38,981 bases of DNA from Bdellovibrionales bacterium (GCA_005808505.1 SYLX01000014.1:1-38981), one strand, 5' to 3'. Positions 1 through 8,278 are shown, numbered from the stretch's first letter. Made by a program: numbers and translations. Notes: a model not told the origin generated them from the sequence alone.

Positions 1-843
1 CCCGCGGCACCACCGGCACAAACCGAAAACGAGGAACATGGTCTTCAGCCCCTTCCGGTTCCTGTGCCTGGCGCGGATCTACCGCAGCCCAAGCCGGAAG
101 TTCAAAAGCCAAACTCGAAGCCGAGCCCGAAACCAAATTCAAAACCGAATTCGAAACCCGTGGCGCAAAAGCCAAATTCGAAACCGAATTCAAAACCCGT
201 GGCCCAAAAGCCGAATTCCAAGCCCAATTCGAAGCCGAATTCGAAACCCAACTCCAAGCCCGCTCCGAAAAAAGAATCGGAGTCGGATAATAAGGGCCAC
301 GACATCCGCGGCTTCTGGGATGATCGCGCGCAAGATGGCCAACGCTGGACCCGCTACACCGTCGACGCACTCGAAGAGCACGGTAAGAACTTGCTCCGCG
401 TCGTTCCCAATGATGCGGGCGACTTCTGCCCGCGCTACTCAAAGCTCGGCACTGAAGGTCGCAAAGCGTTTTGGGTTTACTTGATTTCTGCCCTCGCGAA
501 AGTCGAGAGCAGCTATCGTCCCGACGTCGACGCTACCGAATCCTTCACCGGCAGCGATGGCAAAAACGTTGTGAGCCGTGGCTTACTCCAAATCTCGCTC
601 GGAAGCTCACAAGGTTACGACTGCGGATTCGACGAAGCTTCAGATCTCCACAACGCTCGCAAAAACATCGAGTGCGGAGTGCGAATCATGGATCGTTGGA
701 TCCAACACGATCAACGGCTCGCAGGTCACGACGGCGACAACTGGCTTGGACTAGGTCGCTACTGGGCGCCCATGCGCTCAAGCAATCGCAAACACGAGTG
801 GATTAAGACCGTGATGCGCGCGACGGACGTTTGTAAAAAGTAA
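1..843 (+). CDS. Lytic transglycosylase-like (SLT fold) secreted protein, 5' end outside window
   Basis: The frame is open from the first base to a TAA at 841-843, so the true start lies upstream and 280 codons are visible. The first 90 visible residues are Pro/Lys/Asn-rich and contain nine NSKP units, a likely flexible or wall-associated linker. The C-terminal 180 residues look like a goose-type/SLT lysozyme fold: AKVESSYRP carries the candidate catalytic Glu (visible residue 169), SRGLLQIS matches the family GLLQI motif, a KNIECG segment follows, and LGRYWAPMR is near the end. From family knowledge it should cleave the glycan strands of peptidoglycan in the periplasm or outside the cell. 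The signal peptide, if any, is off the window. The GTG at 64 is unlikely to be the start, because the same proline-rich composition continues upstream of it. The fold assignment is fairly sure; the substrate is inferred. Confidence 0.75.
   Translation, partial: PAAPPAQTENEEHGLQPLPVPVPGADLPQPKPEVQKPNSKPSPKPNSKPNSKPVAQKPNSKPNSKPVAQKPNSKPNSKPNSKPNSKPAPKKESESDNKGHDIRGFWDDRAQDGQRWTRYTVDALEEHGKNLLRVVPNDAGDFCPRYSKLGTEGRKAFWVYLISALAKVESSYRPDVDATESFTGSDGKNVVSRGLLQISLGSSQGYDCGFDEASDLHNARKNIECGVRIMDRWIQHDQRLAGHDGDNWLGLGRYWAPMRSSNRKHEWIKTVMRATDVCKK
106..264 (+). repeat. 12-nt coding tandem repeat, (NSKP)n linker
   Basis: Nine NSKP tetrapeptides are encoded by near-identical 12-nt units, in runs of one, two, two and four, with SPKP or VAQKP spacers between runs. 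The two VAQKPNSKPNSKP blocks form a higher-order duplication. Copy number in such an array can change by slippage without breaking the frame. The repeat lies just before the SLT domain and probably forms an extended basic linker. Confidence 0.85.
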
Positions 844-1026
844 TCGGTTTGACTGACTCGTTCGGGCGCTCCCAGACGCGTCCGGCACGGCAGATCGATC
901 TTTGCCGCGGTGAGACCACAAACGAGTTTCATTCAACTTTCTTATGGACCGCCAAAGCGGCAGTCCCAGTTAACCCACAGCGAAGTAGTAGAAAACGCCC
1001 GGTTTTTTGGCGTCATCGCGTCTTTT

Positions 1027-1052
1027 CTTCAGAAATCGAAATATTTCTGAAG
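1027..1052. repeat. Perfect 10-bp inverted repeat (hairpin)
   Basis: CTTCAGAAAT (1027-1036) pairs without mismatch with ATTTCTGAAG (1043-1052) around a 6-nt loop. Neither side is followed by a T-run, so it does not look like a simple intrinsic terminator. It could be an operator, a transcript 3'-end stabiliser or part of a small RNA. Confidence 0.6.
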
Positions 1053-1135
1053 GCCTCTTCATATTCGTGTTGATTCGGTCTGCGTGATGTGACCAAATTC
1101 GGCGGGTGCTGATTTGGAACCACTTGCTGACAGAA

Positions 1136-1217
1136 CGTTTCACTCCGCGGAAAACGCGGAACGACCGCCTGGAAAGCAAATGAAAGCCGAACGAGCCTGG
1201 AGAGTGAAACGGTTTCA
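1136..1217. promoter_or_regulatory. GTTTCA-type inverted repeats upstream of protease gene
   Basis: CGTTTCACTC (1136-1145) is the exact reverse complement of GAGTGAAACG (1202-1211). The second copy runs into a near-palindrome, TGAAACGGTTTCA (1205-1217). The arrangement resembles a set of binding sites for a dimeric regulator, or a long-range RNA stem in the leader of the protease gene. No regulator is identified. Confidence 0.35.
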
Positions 1218-1331
1218 AACTGGAAAGTGCTTCACACTCTGCTCGCGAGGCCGATCTATTCAGCGTTTGTTCGGGGGGATGTCTTCGGCATCAACGCCGG
1301 GGGCTTTAAGGAATCATCGGAGGGGAAAAAC

Positions 1332-2231
1332 ATGTCCGACAAGAAGTCGCTTTTGCGCCTCGCTAGTGGCGCCGTCAGTGTTCTCAGCTTAGTTGCACTC
1401 ACCACGGCCTGCCAAAAACAATCGACCGAAGGCATGCGTTTGACGACGTCGATGAACGGCATCGTGAACGGAAAAGTTGCCGACGGCACTGAGGCGTGGT
1501 CGAAAACGATCATTGGCCTTGCTTCGAAAGATGACGACGGAGCTGGTTACACCATCTTCTGCACAGGCTCGATCATGAGCGACAAAACTGTCGTGACGGC
1601 TGCGCACTGCCTCGACCACATGTTCGGTGACAACTACATCGTCTTCGGTCTCACCGAAAAAGGTACGGACATCCAAGCTCGCAAAATCGTTCGTCATCAG
1701 ATCAACGAGAAGTACGAGTCTTGGTTCCCTGAAGAAGCACGCGATGTCTTCGACATCGGCGTCGCTGAATTCGAAGGCGGACTCCCAACCGGTTACCTCG
1801 CGGCTGAAGTTCTCGAAGACGAGACACTTCTCGCAGACGGTGCTGACATCATCCTCGCTGGTTACGGTGTAACAAGCGGCTCGATGCAATCAGACGCGGG
1901 CACTCTCCGTTATACAACAGTGAAAATCCGCGATTCGAAGTACGGCACAACGGAAGTCATCACGGATGAACTTCAAAGCGGATCTTGCAACGGCGACTCC
2001 GGTGGCCCAGGTCTTCTCGAAAAAGACGGCAAGTTCTACCTTTGGGGAACAACTAGCCGTGGCGATTCCTTCTGCCAAAAAGAAGGCATCTACACGAAAG
2101 TGACTTCGTATCGCGAGTGGATCAAAGAAACGTTCTCGAAGTGGGAAGCAAATCCGCTCCCGAAACCTTCGCCCACTCCTGAGCCGACTCCTGCGCCGAG
2201 CGCGACACCGGCTCCGCCCCACGCGGCGTAA
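1332..2231 (+). CDS. Trypsin-like serine protease (S1 family), probable lipoprotein
   Basis: A 299-residue protein. The start is set by GGAGGGG just upstream of ATG 1332; an in-frame GTG at 1227 would add a tail without signal-peptide character. A hydrophobic leader ends in LTTAC (Cys27), a weak lipobox, suggesting a lipoprotein. The mature part begins near IVNG (44-47), the chymotrypsin-fold activation site, followed by the triad: His92 in TAAHC, Asp141 in FDIGV, Ser223 in CNGDSGGP. Cys77 and Cys93 fit the usual disulfide near the histidine. A Pro/Thr/Ala-rich tail (about 275-299) follows the protease domain. The gene is monocistronic: long leader region before it, strong terminator after it. 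In a predator a role in prey or envelope proteolysis is plausible but only inferred. Family call is sure; the substrate is unknown. Confidence 0.92.
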   Translation: MSDKKSLLRLASGAVSVLSLVALTTACQKQSTEGMRLTTSMNGIVNGKVADGTEAWSKTIIGLASKDDDGAGYTIFCTGSIMSDKTVVTAAHCLDHMFGDNYIVFGLTEKGTDIQARKIVRHQINEKYESWFPEEARDVFDIGVAEFEGGLPTGYLAAEVLEDETLLADGADIILAGYGVTSGSMQSDAGTLRYTTVKIRDSKYGTTEVITDELQSGSCNGDSGGPGLLEKDGKFYLWGTTSRGDSFCQKEGIYTKVTSYREWIKETFSKWEANPLPKPSPTPEPTPAPSATPAPPHAA

Positions 2232-2258
2232 GTTGGATTCAAACAAAAGAGATTGATG

Positions 2259-2286
2259 AAAGGGTTCGGCAACGAACCCTTTTTTA
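2259..2286 (+). terminator. Intrinsic terminator after the trypsin-like gene
   Basis: AGGGTTC (2261-2267) pairs perfectly with GAACCCT (2274-2280) around GGCAAC, extended by two A-T pairs, and is followed by a run of six T. It ends the protease transcript. It lies 3 nt beyond the stop codon of the convergent cyanophycinase gene and may also help to end that transcript, although the T-run is poorer on the minus strand. Confidence 0.9.
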
Positions 2287-2288
2287 TT

Positions 2289-3200
2289 TCAGAGAGTCAA
2301 CAACGGCTGCATGCCGGTTGCGACTTGATCAATTGTTGATGGGCGTCTGGTCGCAGGATCAAAGCTCTCACCCGTCGACAAGATATGAAGCTTCACATCG
2401 TGCATCGACATCGTCCGTTCCGCTTCGGCTTCAGAAATATTCGTATACGTAACACCGCGGCCGTCGACGATGTAAATCGCGTTGGATCCGATCACGCGCA
2501 TCTTCCCGTCCTCGACGACAAGAGCCGTATCCTCATCGATACCGATGCCCAAGACACCTGGATTCAGGGCGACGGCACCGAGTAAACGGCCGATCCTACC
2601 TCGCTGTGCGAAGTGCTGATCGATGATCGTTTCTTTTACGATGCCAAGGCCTGGCGCCATCATCCAGTTACCGACTTTATGCGACTCTTGGTTCTCGCCA
2701 CCAACGAGCATCGTCTCGCCCATCATCGAAGCACCAGCGGATGTTCCCGCAATCACGCCCCCTTGATGATAAATCTCAAGCAGACGCTCTAAAACAGGAG
2801 TTCCGCCAAGCTTGGTCGTGATCTTGAGTTGATCGCCGCCCGTAAAGAAAATGGCGGTAGCACCATCGAGGATTTTTAAATTCTTTTCTTGGCGAGCTTC
2901 TTCGGGTCGCTCAATGAAAAGATGATCGAGCTTTTTGATGCCGAGTTTTTTAAAGGCGGCCTTGTAGTCTTGCCAGAGCTCATGCGGAAGTTCGCTCGCA
3001 ACACTTGCGACTACGAGCTTGCCGCCACCGGATCGAGCCACGACTTCCCGAAGGATCGTCATGTCGCCTGCTTTGTCCTCCCGACCGCCGATAATGACAA
3101 GAGATCCAGACGCTCGCTTAGGTGCGCGAGTCGTGGGAACTTTCCCGCCGACCCCGCGCGCGCGACGCACTTTTTTTCCGTGATTCGCGCTCGTCGCCAC
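2289..3200 (-). CDS. cphB: Cyanophycinase (peptidase family S51)
   Basis: A 303-residue enzyme that should cut cyanophycin (multi-L-arginyl-poly-L-aspartate) into beta-Asp-Arg dipeptides by exo-cleavage in the cytoplasm. Visible S51 features are SLVIIGGREDKAGD (33-46), FFTGGDQ (118-124), the nucleophile elbow AGTSAGAS with Ser154, and DQHFAQRGR (194-202) with a candidate catalytic His196. The first 30 residues are a basic extension (KK, RR, KR) not needed for the fold. The gene starts 2 nt after the stop of the cyanophycin synthetase gene, so the two are almost certainly one transcript. There is no signal peptide, consistent with an intracellular reserve-mobilising enzyme rather than a secreted one. 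The neighbour makes the assignment much firmer than S51 similarity alone. Confidence 0.93.
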   Translation of the reverse strand: MATSANHGKKVRRARGVGGKVPTTRAPKRASGSLVIIGGREDKAGDMTILREVVARSGGGKLVVASVASELPHELWQDYKAAFKKLGIKKLDHLFIERPEEARQEKNLKILDGATAIFFTGGDQLKITTKLGGTPVLERLLEIYHQGGVIAGTSAGASMMGETMLVGGENQESHKVGNWMMAPGLGIVKETIIDQHFAQRGRIGRLLGAVALNPGVLGIGIDEDTALVVEDGKMRVIGSNAIYIVDGRGVTYTNISEAEAERTMSMHDVKLHILSTGESFDPATRRPSTIDQVATGMQPLLTL

Positions 3201-3202
3201 GC

Positions 3203-5926
3203 TTACGACCTCTGCGCCGGAAGCTGATGAACGTTAGCGATCTCCACGGCAGCTTGTGGTTTCTCGAGCGAGTCGGGACTGACTCGCAGCTTCTCGGGTG
3301 TGAACTCGATTTCCTCAACCGGAATCGGATCAAACGCGCGGAGAGACGAGGCCGCCATATCAAAATCATCGTAGAAGATGACAGCTAATTCACCTTCACC
3401 GAGATTCGCAAGTGCAGCTTCAATGGCGGCATGCTCATCCAGCAGGATGCGACGACCGATTTGCGGAGCCTCGTCCTGGAGGACCTTTTCCATGAGATCA
3501 GGGACTTCTCCCGGCTCACGCCCACGCAGATCGTGATCATCACGTAAAATCAACCGATCAAAGTGTTTCGCGACCGCGCGTGTGCAATCGCGCAGGAGCG
3601 AATCGTTGCGGTCGCCTGGCAGTCCAATGACCGCCGTTGCGGATTTCGGCTTCCAGGAGCGAATCATCGCCCCGACGGCTTCAAGCGCGTCTGGGTTGTG
3701 TCCGTAGTCTAGAAGGGCGTAGCCACGACCAACCCGGTAAATATTCGCGCGTCCGGTGTTGTGGAAATTCGCGCGGAAAGTCGTAAGCCCGCGCGCGAGG
3801 TGCTCACGCGAAATCCCGAGTGCCCGTGACGCTGCCGCAGCCGCCAGCGCGTTTGAAATATGAAAGCTCGCCGTTCCGCCGAAGGTGAATTTCAACTCGT
3901 TCACGGGCGCGATTTGGATGATGTCCGCATCGGCCATCTCGCAGATCCAGCCGTCCTTTACGCAGTAGGCTCGCCCCCCGTGCCGGAGGCTTTCGCGAAG
4001 CAAAGGATGATCTGCTCTCAACGAGTAGAAGATCACGTTGCGGTCTTTGTGATCGATATTGCGCGTTTCGAGAACGCGGCTAGCTTCGGGATCATCCGCA
4101 TTGAGGATCACCGACCCGCCTACGCGGACGCGCTCGGCAACGATCGATTTTACGCGAATGAGGTCCGTAAGATCTTCAATGCCGTCTTGTCCAATATGAT
4201 CCGGTCGAATGTTCGTGATCACCCCGACTTCCGACCAATCGTAACCGAGGCCGTTGCGCAAGAGGCCACCGCGAGCCGTTTCGAGTACGGCGATATCAAT
4301 CGCCGGATCCGAGAGGACAAGACGCGCGGATCTTGGCCCCGTCGTATCCCCGCGCTCTACGCAACGACCATTGATGAAAATCCCGTCGGAGCAGGTCAAT
4401 CCAACGATGGCTCCGCTAAGAGAAGCAACGTGCGCTACCAGACGCGAAACGGTCGTTTTGCCGTTTGTTCCGGTGACGGAAGCGATCGGAATACGAGCTT
4501 CCGTGCCTGGGGGATAAAGCATATCGACGATCGCACCACCAACATCGCGCGCGCGTCCTTCGCTCGGAGCGACGTGCATGCGAAGACCCGGCCCCGCGTT
4601 CACTTCGATCACGGCTGACTGTGAATTCAACGCTCTTGAGATATCGTCGTGAATCAAATCGATTCCGCAAATGTCGAGGCCGATGACTCGAGCCACTCGC
4701 TCAGCGAGATCGCGGATTGACTCGTGCGCGACTTCGGTCACGTCTTTGGCCGTCCCGCCGGTCGAGAGATTCGCTGTCCGCTTCAAGAACACGCGGTGCC
4801 CGCGCGAAGGCACGACGTGCAGGTGAAGCCCTTGCTCCGTAAGGTAGTTTTCCGTCTGTTCGTCGATTTCGATGCGGGTCATGACGTTGGAATGACCGTC
4901 GCCGCGTCGGGGATCGCGATTCGCGATTTCAACGAGTTCTTCAATCATGTGGACGCCGTCGCCAATCACGTGCGCAGGCGTTCTTTCCGCAATGGCCGTG
5001 AGTTTTCCGCCCACAACGAGCAAACGGTAGTCGCGTCCTTTTCTTTCTTCTTCAATCAGGACTTCTTTCGAATAATTCCAAGCTTCGCGACAAGCGGCGA
5101 GAACAGCTTCTTCCGTTTGAAGTCCGAGAGTCACGCCATCACCGTGGTGCCCATCAATCGGTTTAACCACGTAGGGCGCGTTGAACTTGCGCAAGTTTGC
5201 TTTTACATCGGCTTCTGAACGGGCTGAAAAACCGTCTGCAACGGGAATACCGACTTCGCTAAGAAGCTGCTTCGTGACCTGCTTATCTTGAGCGATTTCG
5301 GTTGCGATCAAGCTCGTTTGGTCAGTGACAGCTGTCTGCACTCGACGGCGATTTTTACCGTAACCGAGTTGAACGAGGCTACCACCACCAATGCGGCGCC
5401 AAGGGATCGAACGCTTTTCAGCAGCTTCAACGATCGCGCGCGAGCTCGGGCCCAAGGCCGTGTCTTCCGCAAGACGTCTTGCTTCTTCAACGATCGCGTC
5501 GATATCGCAAGCCTCGTCATTGATGACCGACTCGGCGACGCGAACAGCTTCGCGTAAGAGATGCTCCATGCCGGCTTCGTTCTTGTAGCGCACGACAACG
5601 TTGTAAACGCCGGGCGCACCTGCATGTACCGTTTTGCCGAAGCCGACTTCGATCCCTGCGGGAGTACTCAGTTCAAGTGCTATGTGTTCGATGATGTGGC
5701 CGAGGTACGTGCCCCGGTTGAGACGTTCGATGAATCCACCACGATAACCAGGGGAGCAACGATGCTCCCACAATCCAGGTAAGAGCGCCGTCAACCGCTC
5801 GGTGAATCCGGGCATATCCATGCTCGCCACTTCGGCGCGATCTTCTAGATCGAGCTTCATGATCAGAACGGGTTGATTGTGGTAAACGTTTGGCCCGCGC
5901 AAAGCACGGACTTCCAGGATCTTCAT
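3203..5926 (-). CDS. cphA: Cyanophycin synthetase (ATP-grasp / Mur-ligase fusion)
   Basis: A 907-residue protein, the normal size for CphA1. It should polymerise Asp and Arg into cyanophycin with two ATP per dipeptide. Domain order is as expected: an N-terminal domain (about 1-160), an ATP-grasp domain (about 215-470) with VVKPIDGHHGDGV (253-265) and EVNAGPGLRMH (441-451), then a Mur-ligase-like domain with the P-loop GTNGKTT (486-492) and the Mur signature LDYGHNPDALEA. The ATG at 5926 has AGGGG upstream. It is the first gene of a two-gene operon with cphB. The upstream 180 nt (5927-6105) holds a short GACTG/CAGTC inverted repeat but no promoter I would defend. Cyanophycin is a nitrogen, carbon and energy store, known from cyanobacteria and scattered heterotrophs. 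Confidence 0.95.
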   Translation of the reverse strand: MKILEVRALRGPNVYHNQPVLIMKLDLEDRAEVASMDMPGFTERLTALLPGLWEHRCSPGYRGGFIERLNRGTYLGHIIEHIALELSTPAGIEVGFGKTVHAGAPGVYNVVVRYKNEAGMEHLLREAVRVAESVINDEACDIDAIVEEARRLAEDTALGPSSRAIVEAAEKRSIPWRRIGGGSLVQLGYGKNRRRVQTAVTDQTSLIATEIAQDKQVTKQLLSEVGIPVADGFSARSEADVKANLRKFNAPYVVKPIDGHHGDGVTLGLQTEEAVLAACREAWNYSKEVLIEEERKGRDYRLLVVGGKLTAIAERTPAHVIGDGVHMIEELVEIANRDPRRGDGHSNVMTRIEIDEQTENYLTEQGLHLHVVPSRGHRVFLKRTANLSTGGTAKDVTEVAHESIRDLAERVARVIGLDICGIDLIHDDISRALNSQSAVIEVNAGPGLRMHVAPSEGRARDVGGAIVDMLYPPGTEARIPIASVTGTNGKTTVSRLVAHVASLSGAIVGLTCSDGIFINGRCVERGDTTGPRSARLVLSDPAIDIAVLETARGGLLRNGLGYDWSEVGVITNIRPDHIGQDGIEDLTDLIRVKSIVAERVRVGGSVILNADDPEASRVLETRNIDHKDRNVIFYSLRADHPLLRESLRHGGRAYCVKDGWICEMADADIIQIAPVNELKFTFGGTASFHISNALAAAAASRALGISREHLARGLTTFRANFHNTGRANIYRVGRGYALLDYGHNPDALEAVGAMIRSWKPKSATAVIGLPGDRNDSLLRDCTRAVAKHFDRLILRDDHDLRGREPGEVPDLMEKVLQDEAPQIGRRILLDEHAAIEAALANLGEGELAVIFYDDFDMAASSLRAFDPIPVEEIEFTPEKLRVSPDSLEKPQAAVEIANVHQLPAQRS

Positions 5927-6105
5927 CGTTACCCCTCAGCGATGTTCGGCTTCTGAGCCATCGACAACTGTTGAGAGATACCAGGGATTGACTGGGACAG
6001 TCCTCCCCGCTTTCTTGAGAGTTCTTTTAGATTCCGATGAACAAAATTGATGAAATGCTAATGTGAGGGTGCCATTCGTGATGAACCCTTCACAAAAGAG
6101 TGCTC

Positions 6106-8157
6106 TTAGCTTCTAGCTTCGATTTGGCGCGACTTATCCTTCTGAACGCGATTGTTCGACACCCGCTCGATCTCGATCGCTAACGGCAAATGGCTAAACA
6201 AAAGTCTCCAAAAGATGTCGCTCTCAAGTCGAACCGCGAGGAGTTCAGTATCCGCCGAAACGGTAGCCGTTCGCAGAAGACCAGGATTCAAGAGCGCAAC
6301 TTCGCCAAAGACATCACCTGCCTGAAGTTTGTTGATGAGCTTGAAGTTCTGCGAAACGCTCGCCTGGCCCTGAATAATGAAATAACAAGCGTCGGCGGTC
6401 TCACCTTCGGAGAAAACTTTTTCGCCCGCTTTGAATCGTTTGCTCTTGCCCGCGAAAACAAGCGCGTCGAGCGCTTCCGAAGGGAGCTCCTTGAACATCG
6501 CACTCGTCATTAGGGCTTGAAGGAACCAAGTTCGCGTTTTGATTTCTTCTGAGCGCGCCGGATCCAACGTGCTCATTCGCTCGTCGTGACGAATCGAGAG
6601 GAGCTTCGAATCTTCTGTCGCGACGATGTCGGCAGTCCTTCGCTCACCCATGAAAAAACCGAGCTCACCGAAGACGGCACCGGCTTCAAGAAAAGCAATC
6701 ACGCGTCGGCGACCGCTCGAAGATCGGCGAGCAACCGCTAAGCGGCCGCTGAGAACAAAGAACAACGTGCGATCGGATTCTCCTTGGCGACAAACGACTT
6801 CGCGTGCTTGAACATCGACCACTTCGGCGACGTCGAGAAGTCCCGAACGTGTTTCGGCATCGAGTTGACGAAGCATCGTCAATTCCCCAAGTTCGTTTTT
6901 TGAAGGCGAACGTCCCGCTTGGGCCGCCGCTGCCACTTGCAAACTTGGTCGGCGCCGACGCCATAAGCGTCGAATGGAGCGAGCATCGGACCCCGATTGC
7001 GAAAGATAGGTGATCAAGTCATCCACTAACGAAACAATCAAAACTGCCTGCGACAAAACTAAAAGCGCCGTCGCGATTTGGCTCGATCGAGACGTCAGAT
7101 CGATCTGATTCTTTAAATGCAAGATCAGCTTGAGCCCTGATCCACCGATCAAAAACGCAAAAGCCGCCATCCAAGCAACTGCGGAGGCCGTGTGGATCTT
7201 CCTCATAAAAGAGTTCAGATCCGCCTCTGCTCCGCGCGAACGATCACGAGCATCTTTGTAGTTGTAAAATGTCCGAACCCACTCCGTCCAAGCGCTTTGA
7301 CGAAACGGAGAAAGATCCGCAATCAGGAGAAGCCAAGTGAAAAACGGAATGAATGTTTTCGCTTCACCTAACGCCGGGACAAAGTTCGAAAGCCAAATCG
7401 GCGTTAGAAGCGCAAAGAGTCCGACAAACGTAAGCGCAACGTAGGACCCTTCACCTCTCCCCTTCGAGGCATCATCATTTGAGAGTGAGATCGCGAGCGG
7501 ATCAACGCGGAACTTTAAACCTGCACCTTGAGTTGTGAAGGCGTTCATCAATAAAAATTGTACGAGCGCTCGCGCGCTCTTCCCGACCGAAAACGCAAAG
7601 ACAAAAGCGATGAGAAGGCTTACAGATGAAGCAAACTCAGGCCAATCGCCCAACGCTGAACGTGTCGCGGAAAACATCAAGTACGCAGCAAAAAGACAAG
7701 TCAGGGTTCCGATTGCCGCTCGACCGGCAGCTCGCCAGGTGTGGCCAGTCTGAACTCTCATCAACTCGAAAGAAAGAAGAGGATCAAACGCGATCGAATC
7801 GCGCCAAGCGTAATCGGGGCGGATGGCTTCGGCGAGTTGCTGCTGACGTCGATCCACCAGCAGTTCGTGATCGTAAAGAAAGATCAGGTAGCGACCGACT
7901 AGCGAAAACAGTTTTCGGTGACCGGGGGCCCCCGTCACCGGAGCTTGCCCGCCACCCCGCGGAGCTTGTTCGCTCAACCGAAGCCTCTCAGCGATGCCCG
8001 AGAGGGAAGAACCTTCCTGCGTCCATTTCAGAAGCGGCACGAACTTCGGTGGAAGCTCGACGCGCAACCCATCCGCTTTGACGAGCGTGAGTGCGCCATT
8101 AGCTTCGTTTTCAACCCGAAACGGAGAGAGTCGCAAAGGCTCATTTTCAGTGCTCAT
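6106..8157 (-). CDS. Membrane protein with two cyclic-nucleotide-binding domains and M50-like core
   Basis: A 683-residue protein. Residues 1-65 resemble the small PqqD-like N-terminal part seen in some peptide-export metalloproteases. About six hydrophobic segments follow (roughly 145-165, 175-200, 238-262, 268-285, 325-345, 360-385). Two CNB domains follow at about 425-530 and 550-660, each with a phosphate-binding cassette (VFGELGFFMGERRTA and VFGEVALLNPGLLRTATV). The membrane part keeps the layout of an M50 zinc protease (GLKFRVDPLAIS after the second helix; LLLIADLSPF further on), but where HExxH should stand it reads SVGKSARALVQ. I infer a catalytically dead M50-like membrane sensor gated by a cyclic nucleotide. 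It is alone on its transcript. CNB calls are sure; the M50 relation is a motif-level inference. Confidence 0.8.
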   Translation of the reverse strand: MSTENEPLRLSPFRVENEANGALTLVKADGLRVELPPKFVPLLKWTQEGSSLSGIAERLRLSEQAPRGGGQAPVTGAPGHRKLFSLVGRYLIFLYDHELLVDRRQQQLAEAIRPDYAWRDSIAFDPLLSFELMRVQTGHTWRAAGRAAIGTLTCLFAAYLMFSATRSALGDWPEFASSVSLLIAFVFAFSVGKSARALVQFLLMNAFTTQGAGLKFRVDPLAISLSNDDASKGRGEGSYVALTFVGLFALLTPIWLSNFVPALGEAKTFIPFFTWLLLIADLSPFRQSAWTEWVRTFYNYKDARDRSRGAEADLNSFMRKIHTASAVAWMAAFAFLIGGSGLKLILHLKNQIDLTSRSSQIATALLVLSQAVLIVSLVDDLITYLSQSGSDARSIRRLWRRRRPSLQVAAAAQAGRSPSKNELGELTMLRQLDAETRSGLLDVAEVVDVQAREVVCRQGESDRTLFFVLSGRLAVARRSSSGRRRVIAFLEAGAVFGELGFFMGERRTADIVATEDSKLLSIRHDERMSTLDPARSEEIKTRTWFLQALMTSAMFKELPSEALDALVFAGKSKRFKAGEKVFSEGETADACYFIIQGQASVSQNFKLINKLQAGDVFGEVALLNPGLLRTATVSADTELLAVRLESDIFWRLLFSHLPLAIEIERVSNNRVQKDKSRQIEARS

Positions 8158-8166
8158 AGTGAGTTA

Positions 8167-8197
8167 ATTATAGCGATTTCCATAATCCCTTGGCGAA
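8167..8197 (-). promoter_or_regulatory. Candidate promoter giving a near-leaderless CNB-protein mRNA
   Basis: On the minus strand a perfect TATAAT (8172-8167) lies only 9 nt before the ATG at 8157, so transcription would start within about 3 nt of the start codon. A weak -35 (TTCGCC, 8197-8192) sits 19 nt upstream. No Shine-Dalgarno sequence precedes this ATG, which fits leaderless translation. Confidence 0.4.
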
Positions 8198-8278
8198 TTT
8201 CTCAAGAGACATCCGGCCACTAGTCGGAAGATAGACAAAGCTTGATGCGACTGGCGTCGAAACTCGCAGGAGGTCTTA

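Larger units (their letters stand above)
844..1331. other. 488-nt non-coding region with inverted repeats
   Basis: No reading frame here looks like a gene; the short frames have no ribosome-binding site and no sensible composition. The stretch holds a perfect 10-bp hairpin (1027-1052) and several GTTTCA motifs in both orientations (926, 1137, 1205 as the complement, 1212). It ends in a strong ribosome-binding site (GGAGGGG) seven bases before the protease ATG at 1332. I could not identify a convincing sigma-70 promoter. It probably carries the 3' end of the upstream transcript and the regulatory region of the protease gene. Confidence 0.5.

Noticed and set aside
102..305. Phe/Gly repeat frame opposite the NSKP repeat
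   Set aside because: It is a by-product of the tandem repeat in the plus-strand gene.
993..1013. ACGCC/GGCGT with T-run as a terminator
   Set aside because: The T-run is in the loop, not after the stem, and the stem is only 5 bp.
1116..1127. Sigma-54-like promoter (TGGAAC...TTGC) upstream of the protease gene
   Set aside because: The GG and GC elements are 10 nt apart instead of the required 12.
3860..4618. 252-residue open frame opposite cphA
   Set aside because: It is antisense to conserved cphA sequence, with no domain, start signal or promoter.
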